Below are positions 12,370 to 25,300 of a stretch of DNA of 64,000 nucleotides, one piece after another. Positions within the stretch are counted from its first letter, which is position 1, and every line of letters starts with the position of its first letter. Under the pieces are notes generated by a model. That model searched no databases. It saw only the letters and a program-made list of their open reading frames with translations, and had not been told where the DNA came from. A program made the translations under genes and the position numbers. Origin of the DNA: Gorsachius magnificus (Eukaryota > Chordata > Aves > Pelecaniformes > Ardeidae); contig CM067081.1 of assembly GCA_034008185.1 (NCBI GenBank), positions 109,997,265 through 110,061,264 on the forward strand, given 5' to 3'.

Positions 12370-15300
12370 GTAACCAAAACCTAAATATATCACATCAATG
12401 CAGTTTGAAAAGCAACTCTTCAGCAGGGGGAAAGAAAAGCATGGATTCCTACAGAGCTCCTACATGAAATGCTTCAGGTACTAGCATTTAGCTAAAACAT
12501 TATCTTGTGTAAGTTGAAAACTTATATATGCATTAACACATCGCAACACCCATTTGCCTCATTTAGTCACCTGGGGCCTTTTATACATTCCCAATTTTAC
12601 ATTTATTCAGACTCTAATGCCACAAAACAGAGACCGTATCTACCTTCATTTTGTATAGCAAGCAGAAAACAATCTTAAAGAATGAATACATTATTATTGT
12701 TCCAAAAATAAAAAGCAAAAATAGAGCTCTGCCTATGTCATTAAGTATATTATTTGGAATACTTTGACTCTGCCAACATGACAAATCAGACTTATGTTCT
12801 CATTTCACTTTATAAACAATTTTGGTGGTTTACTGTATACAAAGCTACTTTTAGTGGCGTAGCTCGGCCATTATTAGGGTTAACTTGTTATTCAGGCCAA
12901 TAATCTAAACCAAAGAAAACAGAACGCTATGGAATGTATGCTCCCAACTGCACACATTACCATACGTTCCTTCCAATAACATCAAGAACTCTACATTTAC
13001 TAGTTATCAATATTTGAAGTGCCAAGGGTTCAAAATAGAAGTACTTCTAAATACCGCACTTAGGCTTATTAGTGACTTAACACTCCTGCATGCCTCAGAC
13101 TGAATGTTAGTGTCCAGCAAAGCTCAATATTGCAAAAACATAAGCAACTTCACTGGCAACTAAGTTCACTGCTCTCCAACTTTCAAGTCTTTTGGACTCT
13201 ATGCCACTAATTTGGGAGAATCACTTCTCCATCCCTCATTAAGGCCTTCCCCACTTTTTCGATTTGTTGACCTATTTTACTATTGTACCTTTCGGTTCAT
13301 ATTCTTGAAATTACTTCTCTCACATCAAAGTACATGAAGCAGCTGTTTGTCATCACTGCACTGGCTGCTCTGCTCCTGCGCTATGCTCCGTTCCACCCAG
13401 CACCTCCTTATAACTCACACTGGGGCTACTGCTGCTCCGCTTGTGGGCATCTTATTCATGGAGTGGTAAATCCCGCTTTCAGAATAGAGGCTAATGACAG
13501 GCATTAAATGTCATCATCAGACCCTCATTTGCATGGCAGTAAAAGTCAGCAAGCATAAATACAACAAGAATTCTTTCTATAATGCTTAACCTAAAGAAAA
13601 CTGACTGCTATATGTATATGCATATTAAACACATTTTACTTACAATATAGAAAATAATTATTGTAACAAGACTATAGAGAATTTTAAATATGTTTTGTCT
13701 TAAGCACACAGCAGCCCTGTGTATTGTCTTCTACCTTTCAGAGAAAAAAACCCCAAACCTTAAGAAAATGAGGAAGTCACCCAAAACATATTCCTGACAT
13801 TGCTTCTTTCCATACACTGAGAATCTGGACCAGTCAAAAGCCTTCCTGAAAATCCTTGCATTCTTTAGAGAATTGCATGTAAGGAAGAGGGAAGGAAAGA
13901 GAGGAAATCAGCTTCAGAGCTGGGACTTGAGCAGGTTCCTGTTCAAACTCAGTTGTAAAAGTATAGGAAGAAGAGTTTTTCCTCTCTCCCTCTCTGAAAA
14001 AACCCTCCTACAGACAGACAGGACACTACCTCATGGCTGAACGTCAACAGAACCACCCCACATGTACAATTGCAGCAGTCAGGAAAACATTTAGCATTTT
14101 CAAAGTCACAGAGAGATTCAATCCCAGCTCTTAAAAGCTTTGAAAAGTATTTCAAAAAGGACTTTTTTTATTTATAAACAGCATTTTATTTATAATCAGC
14201 ATCCCAAAATGCTGAAAAGCAAGGTACAAAATGCAGTTTTAAACTGTCATGTTTTGCTTTTCCAAAAGGCTGAGGTGTAACATGGAAGAATATGGAAAAC
14301 AGCTTTCATACTGTTTGATCTAGAAAGTCAAACTAACTTAAGACCTCTAGCAGATTTGGGCTAAGTCAACATTTTAAATAAACAGCTCACCATGGTATTA
14401 CCAGCCCACATTTAGAGAACATTTACTTGTTTATAGCAACAAACTCAGAACATTACTGCAATTCAGAAGACCGATAACTATGATACAAGATGTGTCCAGA
14501 AGAATTCATTTTATAGCACAAAAAAATACTTCAGAAGAACAATTTTATACTTGCATCTTGGCACATACTAAGAAATGCCATTCAACCACTCCTCTACTAC
14601 ATGTTCAAAGCAAGAAAAAAAAAAAAATTGTTAGGACATAAAATAACAGCCAACATTTCCTTACATGGTTACAATTTTCAACTTCTTGCCTAAATGTACA
14701 ACACCGCGAAATAAGTTTTTGTGGTATAACTTTAAACACCACACCTAACCAGTGCAATGGCTTTATGCCCTTCTGAGCCTAGGAAATGCACATAGGACCA
14801 CAACCCAACACTTACTCTGTATCCTTAATTTTAGTTAAATGAACAATTACTTATGAGTCAAAGCTAAAGCCATCATCCATTAAAGCTTTCCAACCCTTCA
14901 CAACAGAAATTTTACACATTAAATACCACTAAATATAAGGTAAGAGTTTGAAAAATCGCACAAGCAACCCAAGGGAACTAGAGACCACAGAGAAGAACAA
15001 AAAGCAGGGAAAGGAGTATCTTGTCAGCAAATATCATAGGATGACTAAACTTGGAAGTGACAGGTCGATCTTTACTCAACAGGGGAACAGAGGGAGTGAC
15101 GGAGGAAGGGAAAGCAAGAAACTAGATTTCCAACATCATTATTCTTCTGCCCATGAAACTCTACAGAATAGTTTATATCATATCCCCCCACCCCACCCCT
15201 GCTCCAGGCTGTTCCACAGAGAAAAGTCGAAAGAAAATACTCCACCAGTGATCATTTTAACTCAAATGGGATTATGCACTGGATGTTCTTCAGCACGCAG

Positions 15301-15587
15301 CCTTCCATTGCATGCCCAGGGAAGTGAGGGAGTCGCATACAATGTACATATATGCAGCTCTTATTATATAATACTAGGCTTTTTGGTAATAAAGCACTAC
15401 CACATCATCCATCACTATCCTTTCCATTCAACACGATAAACAGGAGAAACAAAACAATGCAAAAGTTAGATAGTTCTAGTAGGCTGCTTCAAAGATGGTA
15501 AGAACAATAGCTGAGCCACCAACTGGGAAGAAAATACTTCCTTGCTTCTCACCCATCAAGCTGGCTTGCTTCTTCCCAGAACTAAAA

Positions 15588-15613
15588 GCTTAGGATCAAA
15601 TGAGATCCTAAGC
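15588..15613. repeat. Perfect 10-bp inverted repeat with 6-nt loop
   Basis: Arms GCTTAGGATC (15588-15597) and GATCCTAAGC (15604-15613) around AAATGA. It lies in intron 5 and is not part of a recognised repeat or RNA gene. Confidence 0.8.
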
Positions 15614-18600
15614 CCAAATATATTGACATCAGAAACAAGAAGGCTGCTCCTAAACACAATGCAACAAAGTAAAATGCCAGAAGTGGTCTTATGGACCCTG
15701 AAAATAAAAGTTAAAGAACAGTCATAGAAATTTATGCTTGCAAGATGGTAGTTTGTTAATTCTTTGTTCTGCAAGCTACGAACTTTTGGGGAAGGAAAAA
15801 AAAAAAAATAATAAATGTGTCATTTTTGAATGACTAACCAGAATGACAGACTCCAAGAGAAAAGAGTGTGCAGATGCCAAACCCCAGCTGTCCTGCTGAG
15901 ATAACTCATTTGGTAAAGGGAGGAGCTACAATCTGGACAGGCCCTTGGGAAATCATGGGACCCAGGAAAACGCCCCACCTCCTACTTTAGGAATGGGACT
16001 GGGGGGAAGGGGAAATAGAGCAGCATTTACAATATAACTTTCATGTGATTCCCCACACACTTTCTTCCTTCCATCAGAAATCTGTCTTAGTGCACTGAGT
16101 GGACGGTATTTGCTAAACAAGCAACTACTTGGTATCTCCCACAACACCTTTGTCGAGGGGCAAGTACAGGGCATTACTTCTCACACATGACTGAAACCCT
16201 AACTTGGAACTCCAAAAGACAGTCTCGTGCAATGTCTTAGAGCAAAACACCTGGGAGACAACAAGCCGACAGACACGATTCCAATAGCGCATCCATGCCA
16301 TAAGAGTTACCTGCCTTCTACATTCTATGTCCTGCAACCACTTAACTTGTGCTCAGCACGACACAAAGGAGCTGCTTCACAGGCTTGATAAATGTATTAT
16401 TTATAAGCCATTTTCAGACTATAAACTCTTAAATCCAAGGAAAATTGTGGTTACCTTCTTACAAGGGAGCCGCTGAAATCTACTGCAAAAAAGGAAGTAA
16501 AACCATGTAGCAGTACATTCGTGTTTTGTTTCTTTCAAGAACGTTGTATCTTAAGTTCTATTTCAAGAGCAGAAAAAAAAAAAAACCCACACATGGACAA
16601 AAACACCACACAAGCAACCTTCTAGAAATATTCTAAACCCTCAAGGTTTAGGGATCCTTCCATAAAAATTAATCTAACTAAACAGTAGCAAGAGCATGTA
16701 TGGGTGAACTCCTGTCAAAAATACAGGTTTATTACAAGTTCAAGAGGAGGTGGGAAAATCGTTGAGGGACTTGATTCTTTTCTTGACAGGTAAGGAAAAA
16801 GTGAACATGCTTTAGTACAGTTCTGGTCTGACATATTTTCTTTGGGACTCAGTTTTAAACTCAAGCTCTTATCAAGCCAGAAGTCTTTAACAGCAAGACA
16901 GATTTTTAGAAGTTACACTGTGGAAAAGTTATTACTGTTCATTCTAATGATGCTGAACATAACTGTTAGTTCCAAAACAAAGTTTTGCTTTTATCTGAAG
17001 AGACACTCCCCTCTTTCCCTACAGAAGAGGATGACTTCTACACGTGCGTATTTCTCCAACACACAAATAAATACAGATTAAAAGGTAGTATTTCTAGCAA
17101 TGTTTGAATCTTGTTAGGGTTTGCTGTCACTCACTGCAAACATATATCAGGGAATTTCATGCTATTAATACAAATGCAACAAATCATTGATGATTGCATT
17201 TGACTAAGCTAACTGATGGCTATAAAAACAAAGATACATTGCATAAGGAAACTGTCAAAACGTCAAAAGCTTTTTTTTTTCTCCCTTAACAAGCACCCCT
17301 TAAACAGAAGGAAAGATGTTTTTCTTTGCAATTTAGTTTTAGATTCTATTACACAATATATCATTGTGACTGACAGTAGTTAACATTTAGATATTGTTGA
17401 CCTATGTGATGTGTCAGGTTTCAAGAGACTCCTACATAAAGCTTGAAAATACTTCTACATAGTCAATGCAACCCAAGGAGTCAAACTGCCCGGTGGATAA
17501 ATAAATATGGTATTAGCTAATGCTCTAAATTAACATGCATTAGATTTCCTGGGATGGTTGTTTGAAACATAAGTCTCCCTGGCTGGCAGTCAATATTAAT
17601 AACCTAAAATTTCAGCCAACTGAAGTTATAAATCTTTCAATTGTTTACTTGATTACATGCTATAGACCTAAATACAGAAGTTTAACTATTTTTTAGGATT
17701 ATAATTCCAAATGCCACAAATTTTCACATAATATGGGTGGTGACCATAAGAACTAGCTAGTCCTCTTTATAATCCGTTTTCAAGGTATAAAGTTGCACAT
17801 GGGGTATAAATAACATGAGATCATAGGTCTAGCATTCGTTTTTACACTCCCTAGCCTCTATTCTTATCTCTATGGTTGATGAATTAAAATTCAAGTTTCC
17901 TTGGAAACATTTATTTAAATATTTTTAGTTTCCTATGTATAAATATATATTTTACAGAAATGCACATATACATAAAATCAGTCATCTTGAGATTCAGGAC
18001 TACTATGGAACGTAAAATCTAATTACACAACAGAGAAGGTAAAACGCCAAGTCATACTAGCTCCACAAAGAGCTTTATGGAAATAAAATGTTTCTCTACA
18101 TTAGCACAAAGACAATGTTTCTGCTATTGGAAAAATAGCTATGCACGAGAAGGGAAGGAGAAGAGCTGAACAAGGGAAACATGAAAAGACCTCAGGAAAA
18201 AAGAAAATTCAAACACCTGATAGTTTACTAGACACTGAAAGGAAAGAGGCCTAAGAACATTAAAACTTTGGTGGGAAGGGAGGTGGTAGAACAAATAAAG
18301 AGGTCTTTCCATTTCATTATCTACAGCGTTATCCAAGAACTATCTGCCGGTAAGCAAATCCTGACCATAAAAAAAACCACCAACAAAAATCGATCACAAA
18401 CAAAAAAACCCACAAAAAACCCACCCAACACCAAGTCAACAAGGACATGGATAACAGCAATACAATTTATGTAGTCTACTGGGATTTCAGAGTAATTTCT
18501 GAAGAAGACATTTAACCAAAGCTTTTAACTAAGCAGCAGTGAGGTAAGATGGAAGGTCCAGACACAGACAAATAGGCAAACAAAAAGAAAAATAGGGCAG

Positions 18601-19004
18601 GAGCAAACCAACTGTTCCAGCCTGAAGGGAGGTTACTGCAAATTCAAGAAGTCTCTGCTGGTAAGCAAAATTCAGAAGTGATATAGAAAAGAGCTCAAGT
18701 GGCATGACGACCACGTTTGCTCAGTACAGAGATATGCAATGTAGTAAAAACACGAACTGGCAAACATGAACTGACAGAAGGATCCTATGAGGACTGAGTG
18801 ACGAGGTAGTAAGAAAACAAAATTCAACACAGACAGGTGTACTGTGAGGTATATGGTGGAAAGCAACCCTAAAATTCATAGAAAGTGACAGGCACCAAGC
18901 TAACTATAGTTCCATGAAATTATCAGTTCAATGCATGAAGTAGTTAAAAACAGAGTAAAATAATTAAGAAAGGAAGACAGAATGAAACAGGAAACATTAC
19001 TATA

Positions 19005-20580
19005 AAATCATAGGGTAATTCAGCTCAGAAGGGACAGATGGAAGTCTTTTGTCAAACCTCCTTCTCTAAGCAGGAGGTCACCTGTGAGATCAGACCAGGC
19101 TGCTCAGGGCTTTTTCCAGGCACATCTTGAAAGCCTGCACAGCCTTTCTGGGCAATCTCCACTGCCTGCCTGTCCTGGAAACATGCTCTGAATGGAAAAA
19201 TAGGGAAAAATGCTTCTTATATCCAGGCTGAATCTTTCTTATCTCAGCTTACTCCCGTTGCCTCTCATCCTCCCAGTATGCACTGCTGTGAAAAGCCTGG
19301 CTCCATCTTCTCAAAGGTCAGCTAATGCAGACCATCCCATAGCTTCCCAGGCTGACTTTTTGGCCTGTCTGCAATTAATCAGAAACCTCTTTGATTCTCC
19401 ATGACCTTTCAAAGATGATAGAGAGTGGCCTTGCTAAGACTTTTCCCCCGTCTCTCAACACGACTGGATGCAGTTCAGGGGGTCCTGTGGACTTATATGG
19501 GTGAAGTTTCCACGAGTAGTCTCTGACTCAGTCCTTAACCACTGCTCAGAGTTCCTCTCCACAACTAAGCACAGGAGTCTGGGAGAACTCATCAACCAAA
19601 ACTGAGACAAAGCAAGGCACTGAGTACCTCAGCCTTATTTAAGCCTGCTGTCACTAAATCACCTGCTCTATTCAGCAACAGAACCACATTCTCCTTGCTC
19701 AGCCTTTTATTAGTGTAGCATCAAAACCTCTTCTTGTTACCCTAGATATTCCTTGAGGTATCAACTCTAGGTTAGCTTTCACTATCCTAACACCACCATA
19801 TGCCTGGGCAACACTTCCAAATTCCTCCTCAGTAGCCCGTCTCTGTTTCCAGATCCTGCACACTGCCTGCTTGTATTGGAGCTTGGCCATGAGTTCCCTG
19901 AGCAGCAGAATGGACCCTTCTTGCAACTAGAGGATGCTGGCAGCTCTCCTGAGCTCCTCTGCCCTTCAAAGCCACCTCCTATGGGATCCCAGACACCAAC
20001 TTTCTGAAGAAGCCAATGTCTGCTCTCCTAAATTCTAAGGTCTGTACCCTGTTACTCCTTCCTCACTCCCATCAGGACCTTGAATGCCACTATTTCACGG
20101 TCACTGCAGGTAAGAGTACCCACATTACTACATCTCCAACCAGTTCTTCCATTTTAGGGAACAGCAGATCCAGCCGCGTATCACTCCTAATTGGCTCATC
20201 AGTACTTGTATCAAGAAGTCATCCCTGATACTCTCCAGAAATCCAGTTTGCTTGTGTCCTGCTGTTTTGGACTTCCAGCAGACATCAGGATAAAGTTCCC
20301 CATGGGAACCACAGACAGTGATCCAGAGACTTCCTTGCCTTTAAAGAAGGCTTTGTCCACATCCTTATCCTGACGAGGGTGGTCTGTAACAGGCTGACCA
20401 GGGTGGTAACTTTACCAGCCTCTTCTCTGATCCTGACCCACAAATTCTCATCTTAAACTGTCACCTTGTCCCACACAAGTACCACATACGTTTGAGCTGT
20501 TCCTTCACAAGGAAGGCAATGCTTTTCCTTGTCATCCCTACTTGTCTTTCATGAAGAGCCTGTATCTATACATCCTACCA
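19005..20580 (-). mobile_element. CR1 LINE fragment, degraded, 5'-truncated
   Basis: The plus strand starts with an ATCATAGG-type end, the reverse complement of the short repeat that ends CR1 elements. CR1 3' UTR-like sequence follows (GACCAGGCTGCTCAGGGC; GAATCTTTCTTATCTCAGC). From about 19400 it matches the reverse complement of CR1 ORF2: blocks around 19470-19500, 19640-19760 and 19960-20400 recall the endonuclease region, where the reverse strand should read like VCYRPPDQ (near 20370-20390) and the GDFNHPDICW motif (near 20260-20300). Stops and gaps break the frame, so no protein is made. The reverse-transcriptase part between the 3' UTR and the endonuclease appears shortened or missing. 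Confidence 0.75.
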
Positions 20581-20639
20581 CATCATAAATTCATAGCCCA
20601 CTCACACCTTAAGAACTTTCCTGGTCCCCCAACTAAAAT

Positions 20640-21210
20640 GCAACTAGAGCTAGCAAAGATCTAGAGAACAGCAACAAGACGGATCAGAGGTTAGAACAGA
20701 TTTGATCTAGGCAACAATTCAGCAGTCAGCTTGGAAGAAAAAGAGAGACCACCAACCTGTTGAAAGAGAGTGCAACAGCAGTCCACAGAACTGTAATGGC
20801 AATCAATCTTTAACTGTCTTGTCCACCAACAGACATGGAGGCCACCAGATAAAGCCAGTGGGAGCCAGGTTCAAAACCCAAACAAATCCAAGGTGGTGGT
20901 TCATGCAATAGGGAGCACAACTATGGAATTCCTACCCAAAGGACCCTATGGGTGGCAAGAAGTTTGTGAGGTTCAAAGGGAGACAAGTATGTAAGAGAGA
21001 GGTCCACTGGGGATTACCAACTAAACAAACTGCAAAGGATCAAGAAACTCCCCCAAGATGAAAGCAGTCTGGAGGCTTGGGAGTGTTTTAATAGAGCAGT
21101 ACCATCATACTGACTGTACTCCTCTGTAAGCATCCATTTGCAGAATTTGATAGGCAGAACATTGATCTAAATGGACTCAGACTGAAGTACAACAGCCACT
21201 ACTATGAAAG
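20640..21210 (+). mobile_element. Old CR1-like LINE 3' fragment
   Basis: Sequence such as GGTGGTGGTTCATGCAATAG, TGTGGAATTC-like stretches, and the closing TTGATCTAAATGGACTCAGA resembles the 3' part of ancient CR1/L3-like elements of reptiles and birds, in the direction opposite to the neighbouring CR1. Divergence is high and edges are approximate. It could instead be a different old repeat. Confidence 0.45.
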
Positions 21211-22202
21211 TAACAATATTAGTTTACCTGAAGTGCTTCAGCCTGACAGTAATTTGTTAAAAATGGGTATTAAATATTTTATTTGCTTCCTCTCAAAATG
21301 CCAGGCTATGAAAAGTTACAATATGCTAAATTTGCTTCTTGTAGACTAAAAATAAGTTTCCCCCTACAGTTTTCTGTGGGTTTAGATGCTTATGAATATA
21401 TCTACAGATTATTTACAGAAACATATAGAGATTTAGCAATCACTTCTAAAAAAATCTCTTAAAAGATGGATTCATAAATTTTATGTACAATGGATTATTG
21501 ATATTAGAATATTAGATTTCACTAGACAAGTTGCAGTACCTGTACTTATTTCCCTATTGACCTCATATTTAAAAAATATCAGCTATATACACACAAAAAT
21601 AGACTAAGAGCACACATATTGGCTGTATTAGGTAAAACAACCCAAACCAGGCACAATTGCATCCATACCAGACCTTCTCTTTTTTCCTTCTGAAGCTTCC
21701 TTATCAGTTATTCTGTCTTTTACCCTACTCAGCTATTTCCTTGTAGCTATTCTAGTAAGCACTCCGTGATTGAGGGTGTCTCATTTCCTCTACCTACCTC
21801 CATTGTCAGCCACCCCCTTTTAGTCATTCGCATGTGTTCCTTTTAATATAAAAAAGTCTGTTCCTCATCTGTAATCCAATTTTCACATGTTTTGAGGCAT
21901 CCACAATTGTCACTGATATCAGCATGAGCTGCAGACACCCAGGATCTTCAGAGACTCAACTCCTTTTTATTAAGAAACATTTTGACGCTTCACTTAGTTA
22001 TGCTACAGTACTTTCTACACTTCAATCAGACTTATGGATGAACATGTTAAGCGATACAATAAATAAGTAATGCTCAAAAACACCTCGTGTGGTGGTCTAA
22101 ACTTCCCAGGAAAAGAGGTATCTTCAGTTATCCACTGAAAATAACTCACCTCACATTAAATACAATGAAGAGTATACAAAGCTAATTGAAGAGGGTGCTT
22201 AC

Positions 22203-22365
22203 CTGAATAACAGCACTAAACCAACACGTGTTGCCAACATTCTTTAATCCTACTGGACAGTTGTCTTGCCGCTTTCGATCATAAGGGTTTGGAGAGTCGC
22301 TCCATACCTCTGGATGTGTCCTCTTTAAACTTGCTTTATTTTCTGCAATACTGGCTTCTAGAACT
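22203..22365 (-). CDS. USP25: USP25 coding exon 5 (residues 131-185; UIM2 end and catalytic Cys178)
   Basis: The 163-nt exon completes Arg131 and encodes [10 protein letters not shown] (end of UIM2, with Lys141, a known SUMO site in human). A basic linker with NPYDRKRQD follows, then the USP Cys box [16 protein letters not shown]. Cys178 is the nucleophile; Asn173 and neighbouring residues of the box shape the oxyanion site. The acceptor is CCCGAAG and the donor GTAAGC, phase 0, so the Cys box continues as SLF in exon 6. Residues 166-167 read Asn-Cys where I recall Lys-Ala in human. Confidence 0.98.
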
Positions 22366-25300
22366 CTTCGGGAACAGAAGGGATGGAAAAATGTGAGAAA
22401 AAGCAAAAAAAAAAAGAGACATAGTAAACCACCTTCAGTTACTAACATAGACATCTTAATTACATAATTTGCTAACTTATTGTTGCTGAACTTGGTTTCA
22501 AATTTATATGCAATAATATGTCTTAAAAATAAAATGCTATTTTACTTTTAGATATGTTATAGTAATTCCACTGCCTTTTGGAAAATGGTATCAGTGAGTA
22601 AGTGAATCTCCTGTGAGAGTTCTACATAAGAGCTATGTGCGTAAGACATCAATTATTTAAGAATGAGATTCAAATAGGATGGACAACAAGAATTTTGGGC
22701 AGCACTATTAGTATAGTGCTTTCATCTACAAATGCTTTTATTGGTATGCAAAGCACAAAGTCACCAATATTTATTCTACTGACAAGAAACCAAAGCTAGC
22801 TAGGCAACTTTCAAAAACGGAAGACACTTTTTTAGTTTCCATTTTTGCAACTTATGCAAGTGTATTTACCACTTTAGATAGCAAGTAATTACTTTAGGAG
22901 CCATGGAAAGACATCTCCCCATAATTTTTCAAATGCCGGCCAACAAGTTAATTGTATGTTTCAATGACCACACTCTTTGCAGGAAACTATTCCATGTGAT
23001 TTATGCTGAGTGTCCCTATTTCACATGACAGTAAGATCTGATGTGTGTTATGCTCCCAAACTCAAGCTTCACTCAACACAGTATTTCTATACAAGCACAT
23101 ATTCTTAGCCTGGTGACAAAGGACACCGTAAAGGTAACTTCTGGTAGCCATATACTCCAAATAGAAAGATGGAGATGGATACATCCAGGTCATATAAAAC
23201 CAGCTCTAACTAACAAGCAAAATTGCCTGGCATGTGCACTACTGACACAGTCACTATCCCCAACCACCTAGTCCGGCTACCATACAAAAGACTGAGCTGA
23301 AACTGAACTACTACGTTTGCCAAGCACAGGATTTCAGGAGCTGCACGACAAGCATCGAAGTAGTCCATGCAGCCTGAAGGGTTGTCCCTTCAGGTCTAGA
23401 CTCGCTAAACATCAAAGAAAGGCACATCCAGGCTGGTCTGTAAATGGAGTTACTAAAGGACAAAGTTTGAACACCTTAGAAAAAGCAAAGAAACTAGGAG
23501 GGGGAGGCAGACACAGACCCACATGACATAACCCCTCAGTTTCCTAACTGTAAATTTTTGTTTCAAGATATGCTCTTGTCAAAGAAAGAAAAGGTGTCTT
23601 ACAAGATCTACAGTAAATTCATATAATCCTTCATAGTTCTTGTATATAAGTGCTTTGAGGGACACCCTAATTTGGTATTGCTACTTATTTGGAAAAATAG
23701 AAGCATTTAGAATTTGAGATCCCATGTGGTATAAATACCGCTTTGTATTAATACATCTCAGGAAGAACCCAAGACTTGTAATTTCCTAATGATTAATCCA
23801 TTTCTGACATTTAGTTTTTGACATATAACATCATAAACAGCACAACTTTTTTCAAAAGACACTGAAAGGACAGGTATACAATCCTCTAAGACTTTCTGCT
23901 CTGACATCTCTTCAAGCAATGCATAGGGGTGGAACCTGATTCTTCAGACTCTTACAGTAGCAATGATAACATTATCTCCTAAGCAAACCCCAAAATATAA
24001 AGAAACAGTCAAATTCATTTCCCTTCTCACCGATACAATCCTTCAAAAGTGTTAGATGACCAGCATATCTCTGCTTTGAGATTAAAAGTCATTTGATGGG
24101 ATCGTTAAAAATTTATTCAAAACAGATGTCATACATATTGCAAATAATTTCTCATTTGGGTAGAATTACCTAAACTCTTGTTTAAACTAAATTGAAGGGA
24201 CTTTTAAAACTCACGGGAAGACTGACAGACTATAATAAATTTAGAATGATGTAACAGGACTACAATACCTACTCCATACCACTTTTGTTTCAAGGAAACA
24301 ATCAAACCTTTTTATTTCCCCCCCCAAAGCTCAAGAATATTTCAAGGTATTTCAAGATTCAAGTCCAGAAAAACGTATATTCTTGAACTGAAATAGTTCC
24401 TTGACCCCACAGCTATTGCCACTTATCAACTTAATTACCTACTAAAATTTCTTCCTTGTATTTGTTTTTGTATTTCTTTAGCAGGTGAGGGATATCCTCA
24501 TCTCTAGCTCCACCTCAAATTTTTCCACCAAGAAGTATTTGATTCTCAAAGCTTCATGATATTGTTCCTTATTTTAACTCATAACATTATCTGTCCTCAG
24601 AGAATACATGCAATAGCTGCACGCCCTATGTGCCAAATTCATTTTCAGCCGTAATGATAGCTGTGATGCAAACTGAAATAAAAGTCAGCCCAGTAAACAG
24701 GAACCTAATGATCAGCTCAAAAGCTACATAAATAAATTTGTTTACCAGCATAGCAAGTATACCTCTTACACCGTAATGTTCATTAAGTTATATTCATACA
24801 GTCCTGATTTGGGAGACTACCTTTACAAAGCATCTTACTCGCACATTGCTCTCAACAAAATGAGCATCTTTCCAGAAAGTTAGTAGAAGGATTTAGCAAT
24901 TACACAGCCGAAACACCCTCTCTGCGACCCTTGGAGACCACAGCAGCAGTCGCTAGCAGCAGAGCCATAAGCTACGTGCAGGGTCTGACATGTCTCTCGC
25001 CTCATGGGACCAAAGGCTTCCCCACCTCCAACTGCTGGAATCTTCTTTGGAGGGAAACTCTGGAGTCAGGGTTAGTTAATGCCAGGCTTGGCATGAGACC
25101 TGAAAGCAGTATTTTATTTCTCTCTGTAACAAGCTGGGCACAGCCAAGCAGTTTTGCAGAGCTACTTGCACAGGGCTAAGCCAGACAACGCAATAAGCCT
25201 CGGGCAAAGCGAGTCCACAGCACTGAAGTTCAACCAAACCATTTTGAGGAAGCCCACTAAACACGCTGCAGAAAAGCCTGCTCCGGCAGACTACTCAGCT

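Larger units (their letters stand above)
8363..22202 (-). other. USP25: USP25 intron 5 (13.8 kb)
   Basis: Bounded by GTAAGC and TTTTCAG; it separates the catalytic-cysteine exon from exon 6. It is the most repeat-rich part of the gene in this window: a minus-strand CR1 (about 19005-20580), an adjacent older CR1-like piece (about 20640-21210) and a truncated LTR (12081-12369). It also has a perfect 10-bp inverted repeat (15588-15613), an A/C-rich patch (about 18365-18430) and a GC-richer patch (about 10640-10940). The longest open frame (14948-15439, plus) has no recognisable family. Confidence 0.88.

Noticed and set aside
15030..15090. Possible CR1 3' end (ATCATAGGATGAC-like) in intron 5
   Set aside because: Only about 40 bases resemble the CR1 end and the sequence beyond does not continue the match. 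Too weak to annotate.
22182..22454. Start codon upstream of exon 5 as an alternative USP25 N-terminus
   Set aside because: The residues before VLEAS are encoded by the intron with its polypyrimidine tract. The acceptor AG and the phase-2 junction with exon 4 explain the boundary.
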